The position numbers were made by a program, and so were the translations under genes. From Adiantum capillus-veneris (lineage: Eukaryota > Streptophyta > Polypodiopsida > Polypodiales > Pteridaceae): 64,000 bases of DNA. This document shows, piece after piece, positions 12,120-22,599 of the stretch; positions within the stretch are counted from its first letter, which is position 1, and the number at the start of each line of letters is the position of its first letter. The DNA lies in NCBI GenBank assembly GCA_014529385.2, contig CM043967.1:81478278-81542277 (forward strand), in the 5' to 3' direction. Under the pieces are notes generated by a model. It saw nothing but the letters and a program-made list of their open reading frames with translations, was not told the origin of the DNA and searched no databases.

Positions 12120-13429
12120 ATGGATGATGAGGAGTTTCTTTCTTCTTTGTCACTGCAGCAGAGACAGTGGTACGTGGACCATCATCGCTCTGGCGCATTA
12201 TCGCGCGTTCCTACTCCATCCGCATCTCCCTCTCTTTCGGAGCAATCGGCGCGCTCCGAAGCTTCGGCGTCGACGAGACGAGCTTCACACTCGTCTAGAC
12301 AGCGGCGCTCTAGTGGTGGCGGTGGCGGTTGTTGTGGGGATTCCGCCACCGATGCCTCCACACCGCCTCGTGTTCGACGAGGCTCTTTAACCTCCCCTTC
12401 TTTGCCCGCCCCCACACCAGCCACAGCATCGCCATCTACACCACGTTTTGCATGGCTGACTGTTCCTAGAAGCTACACACCTCTACCTACTCCGCCAGGA
12501 GCCACCCCACTCGACACTCCTCGCTTCGGGGCCCAGACGCCGGTGGAGACACCTGACGTCCGTACCCCCATCGACACGCCGCTAGAGACCCCTGCCGGGA
12601 CACCCAGGTTCACGCGTCACTGGCCAGAGGGCTTGCCTTACTCCGTCGACATCAGCGGCGGCATCATCATGGATGATGACGGCAAGAAGGTGATCTCGCG
12701 CATGCGTGGTCTTTGCTCTCAGCTGTTTAGACACTACATACTAAACAAATGGAGTGAAGTACCAAGTGATTTAAAAAACAGAGTCATCAGCATACTTCAT
12801 GATGAGTTTCCCGTTCCAACACGGGATCAGCGCTTCAATGAAGACCTGATGAAGATTCGAATGCGCGAATACTGCAAACACAAGCGTTCCGAAGTACAAA
12901 AAGCAATCAAGAATGGGTGGAACAGGCCAGACTGGCTGGCCAAAGAAGATTGGAAGAATGCGAAGAAAGCAGCGCGCGAGAATCCCGACAAGTGGAAGCA
13001 ACAAAAGGATGCAGCCAGAGCGCGAGTAGAGGCAGGGAGCTCGCACCACTTGGGGAGCGGTGGATGGGCATCATTTGAGGCCGATTTTGTAAGTGTTTTC
13101 ACATTGCTCTTTATGTTCGATAGTTTAGGGTTTATGAGTTTTTTAGTTCTAACATAATGAAATCTTTGTATGTTTTGACAGTGGTCGATGACAGGACGTG
13201 ATCCCACATCGTACGAGCGCGAGTACGCAGGCAGGAAGGGCTTAAACGCCCTGATGGACATTCTTAGTTCTCGCGGCGACATGGTTAGTATTAGGGTTTA
13301 CTCTTTTTTATTTTTTGTATTGTTTTATAAATGTCGTTATATGTTTATACTTACTGAAAGCTGTCTTATTGTCTTTTTTTGCAGAATCCGACAGATACGC
13401 CGCTTGGACGCGATGAGACGTCTGACTAG
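12120..13429 (+). CDS. CACTA companion protein (plant transposase, Ptta/En/Spm family)
   Basis: This is the second CACTA gene. Proteins of this family resemble TnpA, which binds the subterminal repeats and brings the two ends together. Three exons, 12120-13088, 13182-13283 and 13385-13429, all join in phase 0 and give an open 371-residue protein. The start MDDEEFLSSLSLQQ follows an AG acceptor-like site at 12117, so a 5' non-coding exon is likely. Residues about 25-165 are rich in Ser, Pro and Thr. Residues about 175-320 form the conserved domain (REYCKHKRSEVQKAIKNGW, RPDWLAKEDW). The end is a short acidic tail. No stop or frameshift is visible, unlike the neighbouring transposase. The DNA is much more GC-rich than its surroundings in exon 1. 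Confidence 0.85.
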
Positions 13430-13793
13430 AGGACGTCAGTTTAGCCGTAGCTAGATAGCATTAGTTTAGGGTTTCTCATAGCTTATGTATCATGAGACGG
13501 ATTTTATACGTCTTTTTGAACCATGTATATTATTACATTTGTCACCGCAGTTCCTTTTGCCAATCAATTCTTTATGCCTATGATGTTGTACAATTGTCAT
13601 TATTATATTTACCAATCAATTCATTTTGCCTATGATGTGTACAATTGTCAATTTTGCAAACAATGCGTCTTGTGGGTGACTATTTTGGGTCTATTATCTA
13701 CCCTTGCACTTTTTTTAAAAAGTGAATCAAGTACAATATGGTTGATGGGTGGCAGGGCATTGAATGCCCTGCCACCAAAAAAAAATTCTCTCG

Positions 13794-14010
13794 GGCGTCG
13801 CTATAAGCGTCGCTATTTATGGCTCTGTAGCGTCGCTATGAGCGTCGCTATAGTCTTCTGTGTAAACGTCGCTATATGCGTCGCTATGGGCGTCGCTATG
13901 AGCGTCGCTATATAGCGACGCTATATAGCGACGCTTATAGCGATGCCTATAGCGACGCTCTCGTAGCGACGCTCGTAGCGACGGTTTTAGCGACGCCGTG
14001 GGTTATAAAA
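13794..14010. repeat. CACTA 3' subterminal repeat array
   Basis: About sixteen copies of AGCGTCGCTAT or its complement are packed into some 215 bp, with a strand switch near 13905-13930 that makes the array itself an imperfect palindrome. It is denser than the array at the 5' end. It is the expected binding platform for the TnpA-type protein. Confidence 0.9.
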
Positions 14011-14286
14011 ACCCAGTATATTTCCATCGCTAACAGCGTCACAAGAGCACACAACCTCTTGTAGTGCCTATAAATCTGTTGAACCTGCTATCGTGGTACC
14101 TGTAACGCTTTCTACACTCAACGAGTGTCCACAATCAAGTGTACGAAAAACCACTGTACTTGTACAATAAATCTCTGTGTACTGCACTTTGGAGACCTGT
14201 TTAGAAACTTGGAGGCATCTGGTCGTGGATTTTGAATGAAAGGATTGTGATGCTCTTGCTCTCTTAGCCTCTCTTGCATGCACCAG

Positions 14287-14298
14287 GCTCTGATACCA
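14287..14298 (-). promoter_or_regulatory. copia A primer binding site
   Basis: TGGTATCAGAGC on minus, directly next to an LTR start at 14299. It belongs to the same element as the gag at 1-954; the CACTA insertion separates them. Confidence 0.85.
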
Positions 14299-14619
14299 TG
14301 TAAAGAAAGAGGATGCAAGAGAGCTACACAAGACAAGCACAAAGCACAAAGAGATGTAAAGCTTCTTCTTCTTCTCACAGAAAAGAGAGTACAAAATGAC
14401 TTAGTGCTAAAGCTGAAAAGTAGCACATATGTACATGCGGTCACTAAGTGTGAACTCGCTACAAGCGTACTAGGCTGGCACTATAAGTGTAGTCCAAGTG
14501 TAGAATCACTGGCAGAGATCCTCCGTGTCGGTCACCTAACGCGCCAGTGAGTAAATGCCGTAAGCGGCCAAGACCCGTAGTGGATGCCAGATCAAGATGT
14601 AGAGCTCGACATCTCAACA
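14299..14619 (-). repeat. copia A 5' LTR
   Basis: 321 bp with TG...CA ends; on minus it starts TGTTGAGATGTCGAG. The start resembles that of copia B, but the rest differs. The flanking ATTGT at 14620-14624 is the presumed target duplication, but the other end of the element is outside the window. Confidence 0.8.
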
Positions 14620-14624
14620 ATTGT

Positions 14625-16278
14625 TTCCATTCATTAGCTACTTTTTCCTTGCCCTTTGCCTTCCAATTAACTACCCTTTGCTTCTCCCATCTCTTGGTTT
14701 TAGCAGTCTGTTTCTCCTCTTCATCAGGAATGTCAATGACAACCCCCTTACCCCTAGTCACAACTTTGATTGGCACTTGCTTTGGTCCCTTATTGTCAGG
14801 TTTTGTTGGCTTCTCATTTTCTAGACATTGGGCTGCAAAATGCTCCTATTTCTCACATGTATAAAAATTCACGTTTCTTGTTGCAAAGTCTCCTCTTCCC
14901 TTGCCCCTGCCCCTACCAACACCTCTCTGATACCTACCTCTATCAGTACCAGTACTTGTGGTGGTTCCATTTCTGTTGGACCCACTGGCCCCTTCTGCTT
15001 GACTACCTCAAGATTGGTTAGTGCTATCATTGATATATCTTTTTCTCTCTTAAAATAATGGATGTGAATTCCACACTTGATGCACATATGGCCAAAATCC
15101 TTACAATATGTGAACTATGAATACTCATTTGATCTATGATCCCTTGATTTGCATTTGGAACACCAGATCTCCATCTTCTTTGCTAAAGGTCTAGTCTTAG
15201 CAATTTCAGCAATTTGCTTGGACATTTCCTCTAGTTTTTTGGTCCAGTATCCTTTCTTTTTCCTCATTCCTCTGTCGTCTAATTCGCTCTTGTATGAGCT
15301 AGCGCTTGCATTGGATTTCAACTCTTTAGAAGAGAACTTGCTGTCACTTAATTTTCTTTTGTGACCCTTCTCCTTCTTAACCCGTTGTTCCAATTTTCAA
15401 TGCTCTCTACACCGAATTGTTGAACTTATTTGTTGGTGCTAGCACTTCCTATTCTCTGAGCTTCTTGCTTCTAAATCCATTTAAGAACAAAGATCTCATT
15501 CTCTTTTCTCAAGGATGCTCCTGTAGTTGTCTGGTAAGCTCCTTTATTTTTTCAACATAACTCCTGTCCGACAACTTACCTTGGTGTATCTTGTTTAATT
15601 CACACATAATATCTTCATCCCCTCGGTTATTTGAATACTCAAGTTTGAAGGCTTTGATCAACTTGTTGTAGGACCTAAGTTGACAAGCTGGATAATGGTA
15701 GTACCATTTTCTTGCTACCTTCTTAAGTGCCTGGGGAAAATACTCCCCCCCATTCATCTTCATCAATGTCCTTCAATTATTCAACATACTGTTCAAAGGT
15801 CTGGATATGAACATCAAGGTCGTCTTTCTTCTTGCCTTTGAATACCAAAAATGAGATTTTCATATTAGAATTGTGTTCAATATAAGTGGATCTGGTTTTG
15901 TAAACTAGATTCTTATCTTTTTTGATTTGTGCTACGCTTCCTAGTCACCATCTTCTGTTTCAGACACTGTCTCATTTGTCCTCTTCTTGCTTGACCTTTG
16001 TGCGGTGTGGTTTCTCCTTATACTACCACATCCTCTACACGTTTATGGCTCCTCTAAGATCCATCGGATCAACATTTCCGTTCTGCTCTCTTTTCTTGGC
16101 TGCGTCTAGAATGAGAGGAATGCTGAGAATCCTTGGATTCCTCAATGGTCCCTCATTCCTTGGCTCGTATTTAGTATCAAAGACATGCTCCAATTCCTTT
16201 GGAATCGAGCTAACATGATCCCCTTCATCATTGAACCTTTGCTAACTTCCTACTGTGTGCAGGTCTTTTGGGTGGCAT
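14625..16278 (-). pseudogene. Ty3-gypsy gag, degenerate
   Basis: This is the relic of a minus-strand gypsy gag. It starts at the ATG at 16278 (MPPKRPAHSRKLAKVQ) and continues in several frames. The conserved retrotransposon gag block lies at 15766-15509 (KWYYHYPACQLRSYNKLIKA). A basic linker and a CCHC-like knuckle (CSKCKSRDHRSNEY) follow near 15115-15160, with a second knuckle-like stretch near 15080. Stops and frameshifts are many. Copia A is inserted into its 3' part at 14620. Confidence 0.75.
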
Positions 16279-16820
16279 GACTGACAATATAAATACCAAG
16301 TGGAAGATAGTTTGTCTATTAGTGAGCAATTCAACTCAAGCCATTGTGATCACCCAAATGGAATGAGCTGGTCTCTTTCAAACAGCTATTCCGAGTTGGT
16401 GTTTAGACTTAGTCAGACTAGTTAGAGACTTCAGACAAACAGAATTTAGTTCAGATAATTAAGAGTATTGGACTGAAAAATAGACAATATTGGAAATGGA
16501 AATTGAAACCATTTCAAATAAAATCAGACCAAAGTACTAGAATTGGAATTGTATATTAATGTTTAGAATAAGTACAATGATGCTTTGGAAGTACAAGAAA
16601 GAGCACCTTGGATTACAAGTGTATATAATACAATGAGAGCTCTAGGATTGGGTCTTAGATTAGCTATCCATGGACTAGATGTCCTGAAATTGAAGTAGTG
16701 GATCCTATTTATAGCTGTTGGAATGGGTTTTTGACTGTGCACTATCAAAATTACCATAGTAGCTATTTGGTAACTCAAAGCTTCTAGATTTTGTCAATCC
16801 AACCGCCTAATATAACTGTC
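16279..16820. other. no gene seen; probable gypsy leader/LTR remains
   Basis: AT-rich DNA directly upstream of the gypsy gag start on minus. A 5' LTR is expected here, but I could not find matched ends. Confidence 0.4.
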
Positions 16821-16879
16821 TGTTCCCGCCTTCTACACATGCCTTTGATGGAGATGGCTAGATGTATGCTCAAGCTAAT

Positions 16880-17680
16880 AGCTTGCCTTAAAATCTATGG
16901 ATGGAGGTAGCTACTTGTGCAACACATGTTTTGAATAAATATCCTAATTGTTCCTTGAAGACCATTACTCCATATGAGGCTTGGTATGAAAAAAATCATT
17001 TAATCAATTATCTTCGTGTTTTTTGTTGTCTTGTTTATGCTCATGTTCCTTAGTAACTGCTTGGAAAGCTTGATGATAACACAATGAAATGTATTTTTGT
17101 GGGGTATACCAATGGAAACAAAGGTTAGACTTTACAATCCAATTACAAATAAGATTTTTGAGAGTCTGATATAATCTTTGTGGAAATAAATGCTCAACCT
17201 ACTGTTACTTTTAATATACCTTATATCCAAACACATGATGTATTAAAGGTTTACTTTCTTCTTTTGTGAAGAATCAAGAATCACAAAAGATAGCCTTAAT
17301 CAATATTTGGATCAGCATGTGACACCACATGATGTAGAGGAGATTGTGTGTGAAGAGCAAGAATATCTCAAGGAAGAAAGAGTCTTGCCTAAGTGGGTTC
17401 AAAAAACTTTAGAGGATAGCAAGTTGGATGAACCATTACCAAGAAAAACACGTGATGGTACTGGTTCTGACAGAGACCAAGTAGACTAGCTTGCATTAGC
17501 ACTCTTTGTGATGCAAATGAACCCAATTCTTTTGAACAAGGTCTAGGGTGTGATGAGTGGAAATATGCTATGCAATAAGAAATTGACTCTATTCATAAGA
17601 TTCATACATGGGATATAGTGGACTTGCCTCCATGCAAGAATCTTTTTGATACAAAGTGGGCATTTGGTGTTGAAAAGGAG
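16880..17680 (+). pseudogene. Ty1-copia integrase-RT fragment, degenerate
   Basis: The plus-strand translation shows the C-terminal copia integrase (VATCATHVLNKYPNCSLKTI, TPYEAWYEKN, CIFVGYTNGNKG). It is followed by a linker ORF (17307-17489) and the start of the reverse transcriptase domain (EWKYAMQ, IDSIHKIHTWDIVDLPPCKN). Several stops and frame changes occur. It stops abruptly at about 17680, where an LTR-like repeat begins. Confidence 0.75.
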
Positions 17681-17681
17681 T

Positions 17682-18040
17682 GTTGGAGACGTGTCATCAC
17701 TAGATGGTGTCATCTTAGGTTGCATATCATGGTTGTATGGCTAATTGACCCTGTATATGCATTCTAACCTATTTCATGATTATGTGGGATCCTTATTACA
17801 TGTGGCATTATTATAATGGAATATAATTTCACTTTTGGGTACCTTCTTTAAAGACCATCTTGTGTTGGAGAGACGATGTTTGAGAGATGACATTACTGGA
17901 TGGTGGCATCTCATCATTGCATGGCCAATTGACTTTGCATGTGCTTTTAAATTATTTTAGGATGATATGGCATTATTATTATAGGTGGGATTATTCTCCT
18001 AATGTGCAAAAGGTAGAAAGAACCACCCAACGTAGAAGTA
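17682..18040. repeat. two diverged tandem copies, about 182 bp, LTR-like
   Basis: Copies start TGTTGGAG at 17682 and 17864. They share the order of GATGGTG(T/G)CATCT, ATGGCTAATTGAC-like and GTGGCATTATTATA-like blocks. The TG start at the edge of a broken copia gene suggests LTR sequence, but I see no paired end or primer site. Confidence 0.45.
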
Positions 18041-18074
18041 GATATTTTACGAGAAAGATTCACATGTATCAACC

Positions 18075-18440
18075 CTAGAGGAGCTTGTGCTCTATCGTTA
18101 CTCTCTCATGGAAAGGCCTTCCTTTGTTACTCCTTTGTTGCTTGCCCATCAAGCAAGCGTCACAAAGGTCATGCATATTTGAGATTGTAGGCATATGCAC
18201 ACCCATCCCATATTTTTGCATCTCTTTTAACAAAACATTACTAAGATGACTATATCTCTCATACCAAAGTTTAGTTATACCTCTTTCTATGGTGATGGTA
18301 ATAGAGAGCAAACCCTTCTTGATCTCTCACACGTGCAACACTTAATTATGAGATTTTATTCTTTTCACTTATAACTGCAAAAAAGAGATTGTTCTGGATC
18401 CTTTGAATGGACTTTCAGAATGACTTCAAACAATTACATT
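18075..18440 (-). pseudogene. Ty1-copia GAG-pre-integrase fragment
   Basis: The minus-strand frame 18311-18075 contains LWYERYSHLSNVLLKEMQKY followed by CDACLMGKQQRSNKGRPF, the GAG-pre-integrase domain of copia polyproteins. It is about 75 residues long. Upstream, to about 18440, is further degenerate polyprotein. Its strand is opposite to the copia fragment at 16880, so it comes from another element. Confidence 0.75.
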
Positions 18441-19498
18441 GATGGGTTCTTGTACAAGTTGTAACTTGCGAGTAGCCTGCACAAAAGCATCCTTTGGAAA
18501 CTTAGAATGCTACTTTTAACTCAAAATGTGGCCTTCACAAACATGTTTCAATGGTGCCTCAAGAGGGGACAACAAATCAACCACATCAGATTTCTCCGAA
18601 TGGAGCAAATTGGAAAAATTCAGGCGACCAACAACGTGCATGCCGAAGTTTTGCATATGAAGTAGCTAATATTTAGGAGAATTAGTGTAAAGAATCTGAG
18701 GAGAAGTGGGAGAGAAGGCCATGCGCGTCGAGTGTTCCCCTTCTTTGTATGCGTTTTATATAGAGTATGCCTAGTTCCTTGGACTACTTTAAATATGCAA
18801 CGTAGCTGGCAAGATCTCACTGCTAGATTTGTAGATGAGTTGGAAAGAGGAATCGTAAATCATAAAAAGGGGGCCATGACTCGAGTTTCACACCAAATTC
18901 ACATCTAAGAAGCATAGATTTTGATGTGGGGGTTTGCAACTTTAGGGTCCTGGGGCCACCTAAGGAAAATACGAGAAGGAAAAGGTGAAGCTTTAGTTTA
19001 GTTGACCCTTTGGATTTGGAAGGGTAAGCCCGAAGGCTCACCTTGTCAAAGGAAAGCCCTCGCATAAACAGTCCGCAAAAAGATATCCGCCTCTCTTAAC
19101 CCTCCCTTTTAAGCCTTCGCTGCTCACAACAAACCGTTCGCTTTTGTCTCCCCTTCTGTGGCTGCCTCTGCTCTGTCGATCCATCTCCTTCCCCAATCTC
19201 GACCGTCCATTTGGCTATATTAAAGTTTCAATTTCGATAAGATATGTAAATCCTGTCTGTCATTTCATTTAGGTTTAACCTTTCCCATATGGGCAACACT
19301 TGGTGCCTTTTATTTAGACTTCTTTTTCATGTGAGGATCTCTTTTATTTAGACTTCTTTTTCATGAAGATCGGTTCAGTGCACCATATTGCTGCAGAAAA
19401 CGCTGCTGTGACGTCCCTTGCTGGTCCAACGCCAAAGGGTGGCAGGCCAGCGCCAGTGCAGCACGTTTCCCTTTCAGAGAACGTGGGTGACGTGTGAA
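18441..19498. other. upstream region of the cysteine-rich gene
   Basis: No coding region is recognised. From about 19080 the DNA becomes C/T-rich and unlike the nearby transposons, as plant promoter and leader regions often are. ACGT-core elements (ACGTGGGTGACGTG) occur at 19481-19494. Confidence 0.4.
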
Positions 19499-19561
19499 AT
19501 GACCTCAACCGCCACTATCTTCGCTATCGTCACCGTCGATATCATCGACCAGTGCCACTAG
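19499..19561 (+). pseudogene. truncated relative of the cysteine-rich gene (signal-peptide part)
   Basis: An ATG at 19499 opens MTSTATIFAIVTVDIIDQCH and then a stop. It is collinear with the first 20 codons of the intact gene at 19651 (MASTAVMKIVFAIVTIIALC), including the shared DNA stretch TTCGCTATCGT(C/T)ACC. The mature part is missing. It is best read as a broken tandem copy, 150 bp upstream of the intact one. Confidence 0.55.
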
Positions 19562-19586
19562 CCTAGTGGTGCACTGGGGGCAACGT

Positions 19587-19596
19587 CTTATAAGTA
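19587..19596 (+). promoter_or_regulatory. TATA-like element of the cysteine-rich gene
   Basis: CTTATAAGTA lies 55-64 bp before the start codon at 19651, which would give a short leader of about 30 bp. Confidence 0.45.
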
Positions 19597-19650
19597 TCTG
19601 GGTATCCTTTCTTTTGAGTGTCTTGTAAGATCACCTTCACACTAGTGGCA

Positions 19651-19899
19651 ATGGCTTCAACCGCCGTCATGAAAATCGTTTTCGCTATCGTTACCATCAT
19701 CGCTCTGTGCACTGCCTCAGAGGCTTGCAAGTGCGGTGGCAACCTCGCCGCCACCGTTGCCTGCTGCAAAAACGTCGGAGGAGCCGCTTCCGGCAAGGAC
19801 TGCCCCGCCAACCAGATCAGCGAAAGGCTCAGCAATTTCGCCCGCTGCTGCAAGAGTCTGGGGTCTCGGTCCGACTGCCGCTGCCCCGTCGGTTGCTGA
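19651..19899 (+). CDS. small secreted cysteine-rich protein, 82 aa
   Basis: This intact intronless ORF starts in a good plant context (GTGGCAATGGCTTC). Residues 1-25 are a signal peptide with a hydrophobic core (IVFAIVTIIALC) and an ASEA cleavage region, so the product should enter the secretory pathway. The mature part of about 57 residues has ten cysteines, spaced C-x-C-x9-CC-x11-C-x14-CC-x8-C-x-C-x3-C. It contains an internal repeat (ACCKNVG...DC and RCCKSLG...DC). It is not a defensin, a thionin or a lipid-transfer protein by spacing. The CC-x11-C-x14-CC pattern with ISERLSNFARCC resembles, from memory, small secreted proteins of ascomycete fungi, so transfer from a fungus is possible. 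Function is unknown; defence or surface activity are guesses. An AATAAA signal lies at 19922. Confidence 0.8.
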   Translation: MASTAVMKIVFAIVTIIALCTASEACKCGGNLAATVACCKNVGGAASGKDCPANQISERLSNFARCCKSLGSRSDCRCPVGC

Positions 19900-20409
19900 G
19901 GTGCTGAGCTTTGCCCACCATAATAAACACAATGGGCATCGACTTGATGTCTTGTGTGTGACAATCTTCACTTGTATATTGCAGCAGCTGTGAAGATATT
20001 TAATGGTGTTGCCTTTCTGTTCAAATATTTGAAAGTGATATTGTCATGTGATTGAATAAGTATAATATACTAATCAACATGTTGAACAAATTGATGTCTT
20101 CCCCGCTTCACAACAATCTTCTCAGTCATTGGCTTCCATATTGTCAATACAATCTCTTTGCAAGCTTTTTTGTATAGCCCATTTTTGCTTTGCAACTATG
20201 GGTGCTATGTTGAAAAGAATCTAACAAGGAAATTTTAAGGCCTTTTTTTAATCTCGTCGTCCCATGTTTTCTAATACTCGAGTTCCCTCTCCATCCGGAC
20301 CTCTCAAAAGACAATTCCCATGTGTTTTCTTAAGCATCACAAGAAGATTTAGAACTATTCTCATGTACGAAAATGGAGTCTTTTTCAATGTTTTTCATAC
20401 AATGCATAA

Positions 20410-20547
20410 CACCATGAGGCACCACATACCAAGCTAGGTACGATTGGGGGCAGGGGACCCCCAATCCCTCCCATCGGGTCGGCGGTCCCCTGCCCCCAAT
20501 ACTACCTAGCTAGCTATGTGGTGCCTCCCTCACAGAAGCTCATGATG
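20410..20547. repeat. palindromic MITE-like repeat, copy 1
   Basis: The arms pair GAGGCACCACATA...GGGGGCAGGGGACC with GGTCCCCTGCCCCC...TATGTGGTGCCTC around a short GC-rich centre. A second copy lies at 54122-54274. The homology continues outside the palindrome (about 20330-20590 against 54050-54340), so the foldback is part of a larger repeat. This copy has lost part of the left outer arm. Confidence 0.75.
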
Positions 20548-20929
20548 GGAATTATTGTGAGAATTTGTCCAAAACATCTTGTGCATCCTTTTGTTTGCAA
20601 AATCTTCATGCCTCTTGTAATCTACTGCAGGTCATAATGGGCTCCTATCTAGATGTTGTGAACTCCATAGTTTCAATGGCATTTGTTTGTTATGGTTCAT
20701 TATATACTGCTTTTTGAAGTTATCAATGCTGATCATGATTTGATAACTTAGATAAGTTTCCTGATTCCCACCCATGGTGAGGCATAGCGTACAAAATTAT
20801 TCAAAAGATCATGAGTTTGTGATGCTTATATATCCCCATATATGTATCTCATCTTCAACACGGTGTTGTTACAAATAAACTTCAATAACCGGTCCATCGA
20901 GCCACATGATATTTACCTATAATTTTTTC

Positions 20930-21074
20930 TCACGGGGGCAGTCCCTTTTGACAGCTTGCTGCCCGGGGGCTGCGTGCGTTGCGTCTGTCCTGCACTGCCT
21001 CAGAGGCTCGATGCACCCCCCTCCCACAATCTGGAATTTCAAGTTGTTGTCTTGGAATTGAAATTGGATGCTAG
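20930..21074 (+). pseudogene. degenerate relative of the cysteine-rich gene
   Basis: Eighteen bases, TGCACTGCCTCAGAGGCT, are identical to the signal-cleavage region of the gene at 19651. In the matching frame the translation is CTASEA followed by RC, then a CC pair and a final C before a stop at 21072. The rest has diverged and there is no start codon in frame. It looks like a dead tandem copy about 1.3 kb downstream. Confidence 0.4.
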
Positions 21075-21382
21075 ATGGTTTGCTTTGTTGTCGTAATTGA
21101 CTTATGCACACTCCCAAATTGCCCAGAGCTTTGGCGAAATTTGAACAGTGACGGGAATCTAGTTGTTTTGAAAGCTCTGCAGCATGGAAATTAGGCACTG
21201 GATCACTCACTGCTGCACATCCTGGAATAATCATATTAATTACAGAGGAAACGATCACTCGCTGCTACATATCCTGGAATACGCATTAATTACAGAGAAA
21301 AATCAAATACAACGTAGCGGTTCATCTCCGAATAAACGTCACGGGGGAAAGCTTCACTTGTGCTACCCATTGCCTCTCCATT

Positions 21383-21600
21383 TCAATGCTGCCTCAAACA
21401 TTGCCACCACAGAGACACCTTTAATGGTTGCTTTAGATTTTGCATAGGCGGGAGTAGAGATTGTTGGAGTTGTCGAAGCCCCTTTAGATAACAACAGTCC
21501 TCATGATCATGGCCACTTCTCTCACAAAAGTGGGAGCAGGAAGCTCGCTGAGGGCAATCTTGAGGAGAATGGCCTAACAACTAACTAGTGGATTGTCTGC
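21383..21600 (-). pseudogene. gag zinc-knuckle remnant, copy 1
   Basis: The minus-strand frame shows LGHSPQDCPQRASCSHFC and then ERSGHDHEDCCYLKGL, a degenerate CCHC knuckle region of a retroelement gag. The same DNA recurs at about 37745-37850. Confidence 0.6.
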
Positions 21601-22287
21601 CATGTCTCCGGATCTCTTATTTGCAAAGGCACAAAACACATTCAATATACCTCCTATCACGGGAATGATGGCTAGGATGGCATAAAGTATCAAATATAGT
21701 CACACCGAGGAGGCAACTGCTGTGATGGAATGAGATATGAGAGGATTATGCCAGATGCCATCTCATCGATTACTTAGATAGCACAACATGCCCTAAATAA
21801 TGGTGTTGACAAAGCATTGAGATCATTGATAATGAAGAACCGTGCTGGCACTTGTCTTCATGCGGAAACGACTGTCTCCAGATCGGGACTCTAGAAGTTC
21901 TCAATCTCCCCAAAGCGCTTGCAACATCCGCGTTTTGAGGGGGTGCAACAAGAGGGGTGATCGTTTTTTAGGAGTATTGATGAAGGGAGATTGATAGCCA
22001 TGACAAAAACCCCTCAAGGGAGAGGGATATCCATATTGACTGTCCGAAAGCCCTCAGTTTTCAGCCTCTATAAGATTGAAAAAGATCTCAGATTAGCGTC
22101 ACAAGCTTTCTGATCAAATCGGTCCTTAGGGAGGTCACCTTAACCTCTACTTAGTCTCAATGTAATGGCTTTGTCAATGAGTGCTACCCTTCAATAGCAC
22201 GATGACTTGGAATTTGGAATTCTAGAGAGATAGACACGAGAGAGACATGAAACTTATAACTTCTTACATTATTGCTTGATCCCTTGA
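21601..22287. other. no gene seen
   Basis: Moderately AT-rich DNA with no readable gene. The stretch 22200-22320 (GAGAGAGACATGAAAC..., CTCCTTTTATAG) looks like LTR or 3' end sequence of the element that contains the ORF at 22600-23613. Confidence 0.4.
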
Positions 22288-22599
22288 TTACAACAATAGA
22301 CTCCTTTTATAGATTTCCCATGCCCTTTGGTGCCTCCTCCTAGCCAACCCTTGATACAAAGTGCAGTGCCTCGAGACTACTGGAAGGTACACACATACAC
22401 CACAATATTCCATGAAACACAGCCCTTTCCCCCCCCAATCATTTAAAAAATGTAAAGTACAGTGTCTCAAACTTAATCCAAGATGCACAAATACACTCCC
22501 TAAAGCTATATATTGCATTACAATCACCAAACCAGGTATAGTGTGCCTTCCCACCAAAAATGTGAATACAAGTGCACCATTTATTGCAACATGCGAGGG

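Larger units (their letters stand above)
997..14066 (+). mobile_element. CACTA (En/Spm) DNA transposon with nested copia
   Basis: The element starts CACTACAAGAGG at 997-1008 and ends with the exact reverse complement, CCTCTTGTAGTG, at 14055-14066. CCT stands directly outside both ends (994-996 and 14067-14069), which is the 3-bp target duplication expected of CACTA elements. Both ends carry subterminal repeats of a GCGACGCT/AGCGTCGC motif. Inside are a tnp2-type transposase (2688-11847, split by copia B) and a Ptta/En/Spm-type companion gene (12120-13429), both on plus. Total length is 13,070 bp, or about 7.6 kb once copia B is removed. It also holds a SINE-like unit and an HMA gene fragment in its 5' region. 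It sits in the leader of copia A. Confidence 0.95.

Noticed and set aside
12182-12424. Minus-strand 80-codon frame inside the CACTA companion gene
   Set aside because: It overlaps the Ser/Pro-rich exon 1 of an intact plus-strand gene and is its GC-rich shadow.
20917-21258. Minus-strand 113-codon frame with CSNFAKALGNLG, similar to the cysteine-rich peptide
   Set aside because: The likeness is a few residues on the opposite strand. The plus-strand 18-bp identity is the better explanation.
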